From Gari tellinella (Eukaryota > Mollusca > Bivalvia > Cardiida > Psammobiidae), in the NCBI GenBank assembly GCA_922989275.2, contig OV277857.1, positions 78,237,321 through 78,301,320 on the forward strand: DNA of 64,000 bases, in the 5' to 3' direction. The notes below the pieces were generated by a model. That model saw nothing but the letters and a program-made list of their open reading frames with translations. It had not been told where the DNA came from and did no database searches. Below, piece by piece: positions 22,672 to 32,609 of this stretch. Both the position numbers and the translations under genes were made by a program. Each line of letters starts with the position of its first letter. Position 1 is the stretch's first letter.

Positions 22672-23895
22672 AAACAAGAGCCCAATGGGCTCTAAGGCGC
22701 TCACCGGAGTACAAAGTTCCAATATATAACTAGACTTTATCACTAAAGGTGATTAACTAGTGCCTAATGTCACAAGAAGTAAATTTGTCAGGATTATGTT
22801 GATGTGCACACTCCTTATGAACTAGAGGGTTCAAAGGCCCATCCTATGATTTGAATAAATGCCCTTCTTTTTGACCTGACATAACTCACATTCATACATA
22901 GCCTACATATTGTCTAAGTGATTATTGTTTTAACAATTTTCATGAATTAAGGGCTAAAAGCATGGCCCCTAAAGTGTTCAGAAGCCTTATTTATGATTTG
23001 ACATACTGACCTACTTTTTATTCAGACATAACCCATACTCACAAGTTACCTAGAGTTTGTCATGTTTACTATTCTGAGCTAGTTTCATGAAATTAGGGCA
23101 AAATATGTGGGTCCTAGAGTACTTTGAAGCTTTTCCTATGATTTGACCTACTGACCTCACTACGTTTTGAACCCGAGTAATCCATATTCGTATATTGCCT
23201 AAATTTTGTCGTTGTGATCATTCTGAGCACATTGGGTGAAATTGGTGGTTAAAAATAGTACTCATACAGTGTTTAGAAGCTTTTCTATGCTTTGACTCAC
23301 AGGCCTAAATTTAAACTTATATAACCCATATTCACACACTGCCTAGCTTTAGTCAAGATAATCATTCTTAACAAGTTTCAAGATGATTGGGCTAAAATAT
23401 GGTCCCTGGAATTTTTTAATTTGACCTACTTTAAAACCTGGCATGACCTATATTCAAGTATGAACTACACTTTATCTAGGACATAACACTGACAAAATCT
23501 CATAAAGATATAGCCTAAATATGACTTCTAGAAGATTTTTAACTTTCAATTCGATATTTCCGAATACAGAAATTGACCACGCCCGCTGGCAGCAATGTTT
23601 TTCTACGGATCAAAATTCTTTGAACAACTTTTAAAGTTTATCCAATTAGAATCATTTTTTAGAAAACCAATAGTTTGGGAGAAGATTTTTCTAGATTTGG
23701 TGCACGGTTGCCATGGCAACAAGACCATTTGCCCCACTCACTTTTTTGAACAATTTCTAAAGCTCAACCCAACAGTATGTATATGACCAAGTTTGGTTCC
23801 ACTGGGGCAAGTGGTTTCAGAATTGTTGACGGACGGACAGACAGACGGACAACAGACGCCGGACAGAGCGGTATCACAATAGCTCACCTTGAGCA
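22672..23895. repeat. G-family dispersed repeat
   Basis: Begins ACAAGAGCCCAATGGGCTCT followed by GCGCTCACCGG and ends GGACGGACAGACAGACGGAC, then CACAATAGCTCACCTTGAGC. The interior holds about six diverged units of TATGATTTGACCTACTGACC, CATATTCACA.ATTGCCTA and similar. The far end lacks the TCAGGTGAGC seen in other copies because other sequence abuts it. Confidence 0.6.
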
Positions 23896-23904
23896 GTTGT
23901 GCTC

Positions 23905-24310
23905 TGGGGAGCAAAAAAACTGACCGAAAACTTGGGCTCAAATAGTGAAATCGCACTGCCAAAAAACGTTTCCTCAAAACAACTTGCGCATGATTTCAGC
24001 GACTTTTTCATAAATAAAGTAGACAAAATACGCACAGGTATTGCCTCTGAATCAACGTCATGCCTCCCAGTCATTACAGAAACGTTGCATTCAATGAGCT
24101 CCTTAGAAAGTTTTGACTCTGCTACAGCAGCAGAAATTGGGGAAATCATCAAGGCATCCCCATGTAAGTCCTGTGAACTCGACCCAATACCTACATGGCT
24201 CTTAAAGTTATGCCTTGACGAGCTCCTACCATCGTTGACAAAAATTGTGTTCCAAAAGAATTCAAAAGGTCCCATGTAAGACCACTTTTGAAGAAACCTG
24301 ATCTCGAAGT
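23905..24310 (+). pseudogene. Fragment of a CR1-like LINE reverse transcriptase ORF
   Basis: The plus-strand frame reads KKLTENLGSNSEIALPKNVS, then QLAHDFSDFFINKVDKIRTG and SCELDPIPTWLLKLCLDELL. This is the region just before and at the start of the reverse-transcriptase domain in CR1/Jockey-type LINEs, as recalled. After TKIV the frame breaks: PKEFKRSHVRPLLKKPDLE continues in another frame, with about seven expected residues missing, so there is a small deletion. No endonuclease or catalytic YxDD region is present. Flanking sequence is G-type repeat on both sides, so it is a dead insertion or a scrap carried by a rearranged repeat. Confidence 0.7.
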
Positions 24311-24660
24311 GTTACCCCGAACTGTGGTATCTAGATATTCCCTAGGTTTTCTATGATTTGACCTAGTGACCTTTTGTATTACCCAAACTAACATACCGGT
24401 ATGTTTGAACTCGGCCCAGTAATGATGATATGAACAATATTTGACGCAAGTTCTAAGACGATTGTCTCGAAGATATGGCCTACGGTGTGTTAACAAGATT
24501 TTTTTCATGATTTGACCTAGTCATCTTCGTTTTGGACGGACATGTTAACTATCTGAACTTGGCCTAAATTTTGTAAACAATTATTGTGGATAAAGTTTGA
24601 TTAACATTGTCCCAAAACTGTAGTCTCAAGAGTGCTAACAAGGTGTTTCTATGCTTTGAC
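24311..24660. repeat. G-type interior sequence
   Basis: Units with CTATGATTTGACCTAGTGACC, GAACTCGGCCCAGTAATGATG and ATGATTTGACCTAGTCATC continue the vocabulary seen before the LINE fragment. Confidence 0.45.
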
Positions 24661-24664
24661 TTAA

Positions 24665-24907
24665 CTATTTGTACCCTAGTCACGCATATATGCGTCATTT
24701 GCAAATAGTGTACCTGTGAGGAATGCACCTGTCATATGCAAACAGTGTAGACCCTGATCAGAGGGATCCCTAAGGAGCCCTCTGATCAGGGTCTTCACTG
24801 TTTGTCATTTTGACATATATTGTTAAAATTTACCCATAAAAGTCAAAAATGGACTAGACTAAATTGAAAACTAGAATTGTCCATTTGAGGTTTTAGGGAG
24901 GAAAGGG
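24665..24907. mobile_element. E-family MITE, complete
   Basis: TTAA at 24661-24664 and 24908-24911. The core CAGAGGGATCCCTAAGGAGCCCTCTG lies in GCAAACAGTGTAGACCCTGA and its mirror. GTCACGCATATATGCGTCA is in one shell and AAACTAGAATTGTCCATTTG in the other. It ends CTCCCTAAAACCTC on the reverse strand, next to a second, truncated copy. Confidence 0.8.
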
Positions 24908-24951
24908 TTAACCCTTTCCTCCCTAAAACCTCAAATGGACAATTCTAGTTT
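24868..24951. repeat. 84-bp perfect palindrome across a TTAA junction
   Basis: The last 40 bases of the E element at 24665 are repeated exactly, inverted, on the far side of the shared TTAA (24908-24911), giving 42-base arms without mismatch. After 24951 similarity stops, so the second copy is only the terminal 40 bases of an E element. Confidence 0.9.
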
Positions 24952-25264
24952 GTACTCAACATTACCCATGTTCGAGATTAACCTAGATTTTAGCAAGAAC
25001 AACATTTGGATAAAAATGATGAACATTGACCCAAAATTCTGACCTCTAATGTGTTAGCTAAAAATAGACTAGTCTCGACTGAAAATTTTAGAATTTGGAA
25101 TTGTCCATTAAAAATTTCAGGAATTTCCTTAACCAGAGGCGCAACTATACCAACAGGCCAATGTATATCCAACTGTGTGTTTGTCAAGTGAATGTCTGTT
25201 GTACGAATGTTACCCTTGATAATACTCAATTGTTGTCTGTTTCAAATATATCGTCTGAGAAAAT
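24952..25264. repeat. G-type interior sequence
   Basis: ACATTACCCATGTTCGAGATTAACC and CATTGACCCAAAATTCTGACCTC are further G-type words; no ends and no gene. Confidence 0.4.
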
Positions 25265-26546
25265 AAATGAACAAGAGGGCCATGGCCCTTAATTCGCTCA
25301 CCTGAGGTCATGGTGCCTTAGCTTAATAGGCAAGACAACATTTTAATATAGCTGTAAATGGAATGATCTTCCAGACAAAAAAAACCATGACAAATTGGAT
25401 TAACTTAAAAAAAATATTGTTTGCAGAGTTATGGTCCTTATCCATGACACTTCTTCTTATCAAGCTACATGTATTTCCATATGATTATTTATTGCGCATT
25501 CTGCTTTACTTTCAACCTGCTTTAAGTTATCATCTACTAAGATATAGATACTATTTCTAATATCTTACATTTTTATGACTGTATAAAGTGGAATTATTTT
25601 CTTTAGAGAAGGAATAAATTAAAGGCGTTAAAAGGCATATGTATGGGGTAATGGGTTAACATCAGTAGAACTGGAGTTATCTCCAAGACAAGAAAATATG
25701 ACACTGGGAAATAACTCAAAAATGACATTAACCTTTGTAGGACATGACCCAAGTTATAAACTTATGTAGTTCCAAAGGAAATGTTAAGATTAAAGATGTG
25801 GACTGACAGACAAACAAATGGACAAACAGACAAAAATAGCAGACAGACAAAAACAATATGCCCCCAACAAAGTTGTGCAGGATGATTAAAATGTAGCAGA
25901 CAACCCCATAATTATGCTGATGTTACAGTGTACCTCAGCTCTGCCAGTACGAAATGTAGCTAGGGTCTTATCTCTTATAATGCTGAATTGCTGTCTGCTA
26001 TACATATATTTAACGTGAATTATGTAAAACAAATCATACTTTACATTTTCTAAATTAAAGAAACTATATAAATAAGTGTCAAATAGTTTGGATCCAGATT
26101 AGATGCAGCATAATGTGGCATCTGATCTGGATCCAAACTGTTTACAAATATCGGTGATTCAGTATAAGGGTGGATCACAAAAACACAGTATAACCTGGCA
26201 TATATATATATATATGATAACAGTAATACCTGAATAAAGCAGCAATGAAAAAGTCCCCATTGTGAATCCCTAAGGTGAACTACAGCTTTGATTTGACCGA
26301 TTTTGAGAAAGTTTGACCAGGAGATTCTAAGTTTTTTTACCTTTTTTAAATAAATTTCATTAAGTTGTCCACTTTTATATTTCATTTGAACGATTTCTGT
26401 AGAGAAGCATCCAAGGAACACCCTGAGCAAATTAATATCTCACTACACATCTTGGTTTCAGAGATGTCACTTTAAGTAAATTTGAACGGACGGACAGACG
26501 GACGACGGGCGGTCACAACAGCTCGCCTTCGGCTCAGGTGAGCTAA
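25265..26546. repeat. G-family dispersed repeat with nested MITE pieces
   Basis: Begins AACAAGAGGGCCATGGCCCT followed by CGCTCACCTGAGG and ends GACGGACGACGGGCGGTCAC, AACAGCTCGCC and GGCTCAGGTGAGCTAAA: the best-preserved G termini here. It contains half of a B element at 25495-25655 (ending at TTAA 25656-25659) and a small M1 hairpin at 26084-26150. Open frames inside are not genes. Confidence 0.65.
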
Positions 26547-26591
26547 AAATAATTGAAAGTATTTCAAACTGACGAAATTTTAAGATGAGTG

Positions 26592-26690
26592 GCACGGTAT
26601 TGATCAAGACCAGACGCCGCATGACGCGGCATTATGCGGTGTCTGATCTCGACCCAAACTGATTACAAACGTAAATTTAGTCACGCTTAG
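26592..26690. mobile_element. A-family hairpin fragment
   Basis: CAAGACCAGACGCCGCATGACGCGGC is followed by the mirrored arm GGTGTCTGATCTCGACCCAAACTG and TTTAGTCACGCTTAGCATGA. The outer A shell is lost. Confidence 0.5.
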
Positions 26691-26776
26691 CATGATAAGG
26701 GTTACATAAAAACATCCTACCCGAACACCACACGCACTGGTCGGGAATTTTCTATTTAAACAATTACTCAATATCC

Positions 26777-26866
26777 AGGTTTAAAGCGAGTTGAAAGTAA
26801 AGAACATTGTACCTTAAGGTGCATTCTAATTTAATTTAGAATCAACCTGCTTTAATCCATAACCCG
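26777..26866. mobile_element. B-family hairpin core, decayed
   Basis: GTTTAAAGCGAGTTGAAAGTAAAG, centre GTACCTTAAGGTGCATTC, then CAACCTGCTTTAATCC. It abuts the next B element at 26869. Confidence 0.55.
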
Positions 26867-26977
26867 ATAAATACTTCCAATGTTTACAATCATGAACATG
26901 TATCATCAGAAATACTTTCTATATTCTAGTAGATAGTAGCTTACAGCAGGCTGAAAGTAAAATAGAATGCACCTTAA

Positions 26978-27513
26978 AGCGACTCGCAACCAGATGATGC
27001 ATTAAAAATAGTAATTTGTAAATATGTGTCAAACGCTTCTATAAATGGTAAAGAATTAGTTTAGGATAAGAAATTCTGTTTAAAAAAATGTATTTCAATA
27101 AAAATAAATATTGGTCTCTGGTGGGATTCGAACCCGGGGCCCGGCATTGGCGGACAGAATGCAAAATAGGGGAAACCGCTTAGACCAATGGACCACGGAA
27201 CTATCCGTTTATCTCGGATCGATTTAACGTATTTCAATGTGTAGCGATCGAAAGTGCATACAACTTCGTAATTCGGCTCGTGTTTATGTCTGAGCCCGTG
27301 TAGAGAAGCAACAACAACAACTATACCGTTAGCTAACGCTATAGAAAAACGATGGAAAATATCTAAAAATCTAAGATTCGGTGACGATTTTTGAGACTTT
27401 TTTTGGACTGATCATATTTTTGTAATGTCAGAAGCCAAATAATGCCACAAATTTGCTTTTATTTGAGTATTTTATTTTATTTTGACAAGTACACCATCCG
27501 GTTGCGAGTCCCT
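26978..27513. mobile_element. TTAA-flanked element carrying a tRNA-like module, copy 1
   Basis: TTAA at 26974-26977 and 27514-27517. Termini AGCGACTCGCAACCAG and CCGGTTGCGAGTCCCT are inverted repeats. 536 bp long. The copy at 47028-47560 (533 bp) is the same element in reverse orientation: TTAGTTTAGGATAAGAAATTCTG, the tRNA-like segment, and CATAAACACGAGCC-type sequence occur in matching order. There is no transposase frame. The TTAA target is piggyBac-like, but the ends do not start with CCC. Confidence 0.8.
27116..27202 (-). other. tRNA-Leu-like Pol III promoter module
   Basis: On the minus strand GTTCCGTGGTCCATTGGTCTAAGCGG supplies an A box in tRNA-Leu/Ser style. GGGTTCGAATCCCACCAGAG supplies a canonical B box about 45 bases later. 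The acceptor ends (AGTTCCG and CAGAGAC) pair poorly and the middle does not fold as a clear anticodon arm, so it is tRNA-derived and not a functional tRNA gene. Confidence 0.65.
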
Positions 27514-27517
27514 TTAA

Positions 27518-27723
27518 CCCTTAGCCCGCCAAATAAATTGTTGTCTGCTATATTTCTCGTCTGCTTCAAGTTTCAAAGTGCTTCAAAGTTGCTCAAACTT
27601 GCTGAAAATGTTGTCCGAGTGTCAAACAGCTTGGATCCGGATGAGACGCCGAGTTACTCGGCGTCTCATCCTGATCCAAGCTGTTTGCATATGGAGCTAT
27701 AGTCGTGCGTGTCAGGCTAAGGG
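27518..27723. mobile_element. M1-core MITE, TTAA-flanked (206 bp)
   Basis: TTAA at 27514-27517 (shared with the previous element) and 27724-27727. Termini CCCTTAGCCCG and GGCTAAGGG. The core GACGCCGAGTTACTCGGCGTC lies in CAAACAGCTTGGATCC and its mirror. The left arm has TGCTTCAAGTTTCAAAGTGC-type sequence not seen in other A copies. Confidence 0.8.
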
Positions 27724-27809
27724 TTAAGACTCATTTTGCTTTACTTCCAATCTGCAATAAGTTATCTCTTAACTACAAAACTAAAAACATGTTTTAAGGT
27801 AAGGGCTAA

Positions 27810-28054
27810 CCCTTTCCCCAATAGAAGCGACTTTTAGCGTAATTGATTTATTCCTCCGCTGAAGAAAATAGTTCAAGTCTATATCCTCATAAACAATTAC
27901 AATAACAACTATTTTTATATAGCCTATCAGATGATAGTTCAAAGCAGGCTGAAAGCAAAGCAGAATGTGCCTTAAGGCACATTCTGCTTTACTTTCAACC
28001 TTCTTTAAGTGATCACCTATATTTAATGTTATAAACGGGTTATTGGGTAAAGGG
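27810..28054. mobile_element. B-family MITE
   Basis: The left end CCCTTTCCCCAATAGAAGCG follows a mutated CTAA; the right end is at TTAA 28055-28058. The hairpin arms GCAGAATGTGCCTTAAGGCACATTCTGC are perfect. The AGAAGCGACTTTTAGCG shell is shared with the 30429 copy and differs from the ACCCCATA type. Confidence 0.8.
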
Positions 28055-28058
28055 TTAA

Positions 28059-28427
28059 GCTACTACCTTCGAGAATAAAGAATATATTTATTACATGACT
28101 GAATAAATTGGAACTATTTTCTTCCGTGTGCTAATAAATAAAAGCGTAAAAGGGCGTATTTATGGGATAATATATTTTGCCCATGAGATAAATTTCGAAC
28201 ACTTTGGATCCTAAAATTTATTGGTTTGTGCAGACAACAACAATCAAAATCTTATCAAGTCAAATATCTATCGAGTGGCATGTACACATTGACCCATACG
28301 GACCAAGCATTGACCAAATTGAAAAACAGAAGACCGACCAGCCATGAGTTCAGTAAAGAAACCGATGACCGTTATTGGCCATCATTTGCGAGTTGGCTAC
28401 CTGGTCTGAAACACAGTGGAGATAAAG
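28059..28427. other. Half B shell, then unassigned sequence
   Basis: ACATGACTGAATAAATTGGAACTATTTTC and AAAAGCGTAAAAGGGCGTATTTATGGG (28095-28165) are the right shell of a B element without its core. The 81-residue open frame at 28226-28471 runs into the next MITE and is not called. Confidence 0.4.
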
Positions 28428-28664
28428 TTATTCCTCCGGTTAAACGCAAACGAAACACAGTTGCATTGTAATCGAATGTAGAAAATGACAACGTTTTGAC
28501 AATCCTGACTACCAGTTTTAATGTGAGTGCAAACAGTTTAGAGCCTGATCAGACGCCGGGTTACCCGGTGTCTGCTCTGACTTCAACATGTTAGCAATGG
28601 AAATAAAAGTATTAGCGTAAACGCGTTTATTGTAGAAGAATACGTTTTCTGTACTTTACGCTGC
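28428..28664. mobile_element. A2-family MITE, diverged
   Basis: TTAAACGCAAACGAAACACAG, the M1 core CAGACGCCGGGTTACCCGGTGTC and TAGCGTAAACGCGTTTATTG occur in A2 order. The outer CAGTGGAGAATC termini are decayed. Older than the four ~246-bp copies further right. Confidence 0.65.
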
Positions 28665-29899
28665 AGGCTGCACACGGGGCACAAACTGCTACATGTAACC
28701 TCAGCCGTTAGTGGCAACTGAACTCATGGCTGTATAGGCCATGCATAACGTAAAAATTTGCAGTTTTAAGAGTTTCATCGTATTTAATCGTCCAAGATAA
28801 AATTCGAATTAAAAAGTTAGATTAACTTTTATTTTCTTGTTAGTCTCGGCTAAATTATGGGTAATAACGTGATTCTGACTTTTATAGTAACCAAAGAAAA
28901 TTCAAAACCTGATTGATGGCTTTTTTTTTAAATAAAAAAAACCCCAACAATTTTATAGGTAAGTGTGAGGCTCATTTATACTTGAATAGTTTCATCGGAA
29001 TTTTGTTTTACTTTCTTTAATGATAGAAAAGCATACTGCGAATCTACATCTTCAAATCTAGCAATAAAGTCGTTTTTACTTGATCCCAACGAAGTCCCGG
29101 TTTGTGTCTAAGTACAGTTTTAAATAGTCACTGACAGACTCGCTAATTGCTAGATACGCAATGTATTTGATTCTACCATCCAGAACCCTAACCGAAACAT
29201 CGTATTTTTTATACTTTTTATCCAGTCTTTTAATATATATAAATTATATATTTTTTTTTATCTCAGTTAAATATTCTTTTATTATACGAGCAGCGCCTTG
29301 AGCACTTACAGTAGTACCTTCACGAATACTTGTTCTCCTATACTTCGTAATGATTTTACAAATTCTTGTTGCTCAGCCATGCCGATACTAAATTAATGTA
29401 TTAAAATGTACTCACCTATTTTCCTTCCGATTATGACGTATTTTTAATATTTTCTCCGCGATCCTGGTCGCGGCAACCATAATAAAACCTAATGTTATAG
29501 TGTGTGTTTATGAGACACACTATTTCTAGTTTGACTGATATTGTGCTGCTGTCCTGACTACCAGATAACTGACTCCCGCAAGAATCTATATTAGTCTATA
29601 TTTCCCCCAACTTATCACGTATGCCTAGCGCATACACATGGTCAACATACTGACCAGCAGTTCATAACACGCGTCATGGAAACTGTATGCTGATATCCAC
29701 TACACGTATCTGGATTGTTGGCATAGCCCTCTGCAGTAGGTGATAACATCAGGTGTCTGCGTATTATCTACACATCTAATAGCTCTAAGTGATAACTAGG
29801 TCTGCAAAAGTAGATATGAAATGATATAACCCATTGCATGAAATATCGCCAGGGCTTGTTTATCTTCTATAATAATTATATTAAATACCGATTTTCGGT
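28665..29899. other. Intergenic, nothing recognised
   Basis: AT-rich with poly-T and poly-A runs near 28921-28945 and 29250. No repeat that I can match and no gene. Confidence 0.35.
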
Positions 29900-30112
29900 G
29901 ACTTCGCAAACAGTTTGGATCTTAATGAAACGCCGCGTGACGCAGTGTCTCGTCAGGATCAAAACTGTTTATCACTCTGATCCTGTATTGGAAAAGAAAT
30001 TTTGGGAAATGCTGGTTTAGAACAGTAGCAGACGACAATTGTTGCAAAAGAAAAACAACAGCATGCAAAGAGGTAAACCAGTCCAGCAGATGTCACTTCT
30101 CGGTGACACACA
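29900..30112. mobile_element. A3-subtype MITE
   Basis: Same order as 11850-12068: an M1 hairpin (GCAAACAGTTTGGATC), CACTCTGATCCTGTATTGGAA, GGTTTAGAACAGTAGCAGACG, ACAGCATGCAAAGAGGTAAAC, TTCTCGGTGACACACACTA. Confidence 0.65.
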
Positions 30113-30424
30113 CTATCCATCATGTACTATGTACACATTGAAAATAGAGCGGTCACTTTCATAAACCAGGTAAACTTGCTATGTAAGCAAGCAACATTCT
30201 CGTTGACCCCAGGCTATCTTTATTTCATAAGATTACTTTGTGAAACATTCTGACCTGACATATGTCATTCAATCCCGGAAGTAGATACCGGTTATACCGC
30301 TACATGTTATTTATCTTTTCAAAGACTGACAAGTGCCCGAGTCAGTCAGAGAGACAGTTAAACAAACGTCTCATTAGGTATTTTGTCGCCCTTTAGCAAT
30401 CACTGCTTATAACGACCACTTACC
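30113..30424. other. Intergenic, nothing recognised
   Basis: Unassigned sequence. Confidence 0.35.
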
Positions 30425-30428
30425 TTAA

Positions 30429-30664
30429 CCCTTTCCCTTATAGAAGCGACTTTTAGCGCATTCATTTTACTCATCCGCCAAAGAAAATAGTTCCATTTTA
30501 TACTGCCATGAATATGTACCATGAGATTTTTTTTCTATATTCCAGCCGAAAGTAACTTAAAGCAGGCTGAAAGTAAAGCAGAATGCGCCCTAGGGCGCAT
30601 TCTGCTTTACTTTTAGCCTGCTTTAATAGGTCACATATCTTAAATACTAGAAACAGGCTATGGG
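30429..30664. mobile_element. B-family MITE, TTAA-flanked (236 bp)
   Basis: TTAA at 30425-30428 and 30665-30668. The hairpin is nearly perfect with centre GCGCCCTAGGGCGC, so the central TTAA is replaced by CTAG in this copy. Shell AGAAGCGACTTTTAGCGCATT. Confidence 0.85.
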
Positions 30665-30795
30665 TTAAAGGGACATCAAGGAAAAGCTCTCACTTTGTTA
30701 ACTCATTCAATCCAGAAACTTTGAATGTTTATTCCAGTCTCCTATAAAGTCAAGTCCATTTCAGTGGGTTTTTTCAGTGTCAATACATTTTAGAA

Positions 30796-31039
30796 CCCAT
30801 TACCCCATAGCCTGTTTCTAGTTTTAAAGATAGGTGACCGCTTAAAGAAGGTTGAAAGTAAAGCAGAATGTGCCTTAAGGCACATTCTGCTTTACTTTCA
30901 GCCTGCTTTAAGCTACCATCTATCAGAATGTAGAAAATATTTCTTATAATACATTTTCAGGACTGTACAAATTGGAACTATTTTCTTCAGTGTAGGAATA
31001 AATAAAATGCGTAAAAAAGCGTATTTATGGAGTAATTGG
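30796..31039. mobile_element. B-family MITE
   Basis: CCCATTACCCCATAGCCTG on the left (preceding TTAA mutated to GAA) and GGAGTAATTGG before TTAA 31040-31043. Hairpin centre GTGCCTTAAGGCAC is intact. Confidence 0.8.
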
Positions 31040-31260
31040 TTAAACAGTGTCATGAGCCTTCTGCTCTAGGTCTCCAATGTTTGCATGATGCTTTGCACGC
31101 TACATAAGTACATTTTTCAAAGATGAGTGTATATTGATCGCTAGGGTTGAAAGTATATAACAAAATAAAGCAGAATAAACCTGCTTCTGTTCTGTACTAA
31201 AGCTGGAACCTACTGAGGGGAACATGAAAACTCGTTATCAGCTTACTCGATCAATCAGCT

Positions 31261-31412
31261 AGGGCTCCTGTTAAGACGGAATAAACTGAACAAATCAAAC
31301 AGTTTCTCCCAAAAGCATACTTTGCCACTACTCATTCTAATGAGTAGTAACACCTTAGTGTTGAATGCAGAAATACAGATGTAAGTTTTTGAAATATTCC
31401 CCTTATCTGTCC
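31261..31412. mobile_element. F-family MITE, diverged
   Basis: AGGGCTCCTGTTAAGA on the left and CCCCTTATCTGTCC on the right; centre CCACTACTCATTCTAATGAGTAGTAAC. One hairpin arm is shortened. Confidence 0.6.
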
Positions 31413-31424
31413 ATATAGCATGTA

Positions 31425-31513
31425 CAGTGGAGAATCTGTTATTCTTTCCCAATAAACGCGTTTACGCTAAAACTATTATTTGAAGTGCAAACAGTTTGGA
31501 GCCAGATCAGACG
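31425..31513. mobile_element. A2-family MITE, truncated
   Basis: TA then CAGTGGAGAATCTGTTATTC, AATAAACGCGTTTACGCTAA and GCAAACAGTTTGGAGCCAGA, stopping at CAGACGC inside the hairpin core. The other half is absent. Confidence 0.75.
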
Positions 31514-32290
31514 CTTTGTGAGCTTTGTGTTGACATGTCAGTGTTACTGAATTCCAGCATGAGTGCTATTATAACGGGTTTTGACAAAAAGGTCGAGTAC
31601 ATTTTAAACCGAAAGTAGAAAGATGGACCGTTTCGGTCCCTCTGGCATTCGCCTTTTTCCAATCTTGCAAATTTGTGTCTGGATCCATTTTGGATGCTGC
31701 CTGAAAGTGTCACATTTTGCAGGAGACCATTGATATTCTAGAAATAGGCAGTGCCGAACCTGGCCTTTCAGAAAAGTCTTCCAACGCGATGTGCGAATCA
31801 TAACTTTTCATTCTACGGAAGCCAAAATGTGCCATAAACGTCAAAACGTTTTAATACGTTATGGGCGTGGAAAGGATATAAAGATGTTTAAGTAAACCAA
31901 TGAGCCGGGGAAGATTGCCGTATAAGGAGCCATGGTTAGTTAAATGTATGCTAGTTATACGTTGCTAGGAGTGCTTACATGGCTTTTACGTTAGCTACAC
32001 GGTTATTCATTCGAGTCGTACATACTGTATATAAAGAGGGTAAGCGCTCTGCGACGCCGAGGGTGGCTAGAACTGGCAGAATGTAGGGGCGCGAGAGAGC
32101 TTAGCGAGATGTAGGGATACGTTAGAGGTGGAGAAGTTAGGGAGATGAAAGTGTGAGAGGCTTAGGACAGAAGCCGGGAGAAAGGCAGAACGACAGAGAC
32201 CGTGCCAGGGAACATATTTGTCAGTAAAAGTTCAATATAAACATTTGGCTTGTTTTAAGAGGTTTCAAATTCGGACTATACTATAACTGT
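31514..32290 (+). other. Unassigned; possible solo LTR or promoter with TATA box
   Basis: A TATATAAA at 32028-32035 is followed by ~190 GA-rich bases (GAGGGTGGC, GTAGGGGCGCGAGAGAG, GGAGATGAAAGTGTGAGAGG), then AGTTCAATATAAACATTTGGC. A promoter, a short purine-rich leader and an AATATAAA-type signal within 250 bases resemble an LTR. I cannot find TG...CA ends, a target duplication or a second copy, so this is tentative. The 31514-31800 part is unassigned. Confidence 0.25.
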
Positions 32291-32423
32291 TTGTAAATGA
32301 CGCAAACATTCAATCCTCTCTGTCCTCCAACATTATTATCCAATCCAGACAGATAAGCAGATAATAAATGCAACTCGTTACTACAATCTGATGACGACAA
32401 GGTTACTCTATCAAATTATCATA

Positions 32424-32609
32424 CTGTAAAACCTCTCTTTTACGACAACTATATAGCTTTAATAATTATGCACGTAAGGCTGGTGACAGCCTAAAGCAAG
32501 AAAAGCGTAAAACAGAAAGCTTATTCATAGGAGTTTTACGTTCACTTTGCTTTAACCTGTCTTGTATGCAGTTAGTTAGTCTACTTTTTAGTGGTCGTAA
32601 TGAAGAATT
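32424..32609. mobile_element. D-family MITE, diverged copy
   Basis: After TA 32422-32423: CTGTAAAACCTCTCTTTTACG, then GGTGACAGCCTAAAGCAAG, AACAGAAAGCTTATTCATAGG, and the right end TAGTGGTCGTAATGAAG. Abuts the next D element directly. Confidence 0.7.

Larger units (their letters stand above)
26869..27805. mobile_element. B-family MITE split by two nested TTAA elements
   Basis: The left half (AACCCGATAAATAC shell, then TTACAGCAGGCTGAAAGTAA, AATGCACC) stops at TTAA 26974-26977, the natural centre of the M2 hairpin. The right half resumes after TTAA 27724-27727 with GACTCATTTTGCTTTACTTCC and ends AACTAAAAACATG..GGTAAGGG at 27805. Removing 26978-27727 restores one B hairpin with its central TTAA. 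Confidence 0.75.

Noticed and set aside
27116..27202. Functional tRNA-Leu gene
   Set aside because: A and B boxes are good but the acceptor stem does not pair and no clear anticodon arm is visible.
30870..30910. Hairpins as intrinsic terminators or CRISPR repeats
   Set aside because: Eukaryotic context; each hairpin is the centre of a MITE, and there are no regularly spaced direct repeats with unique spacers.
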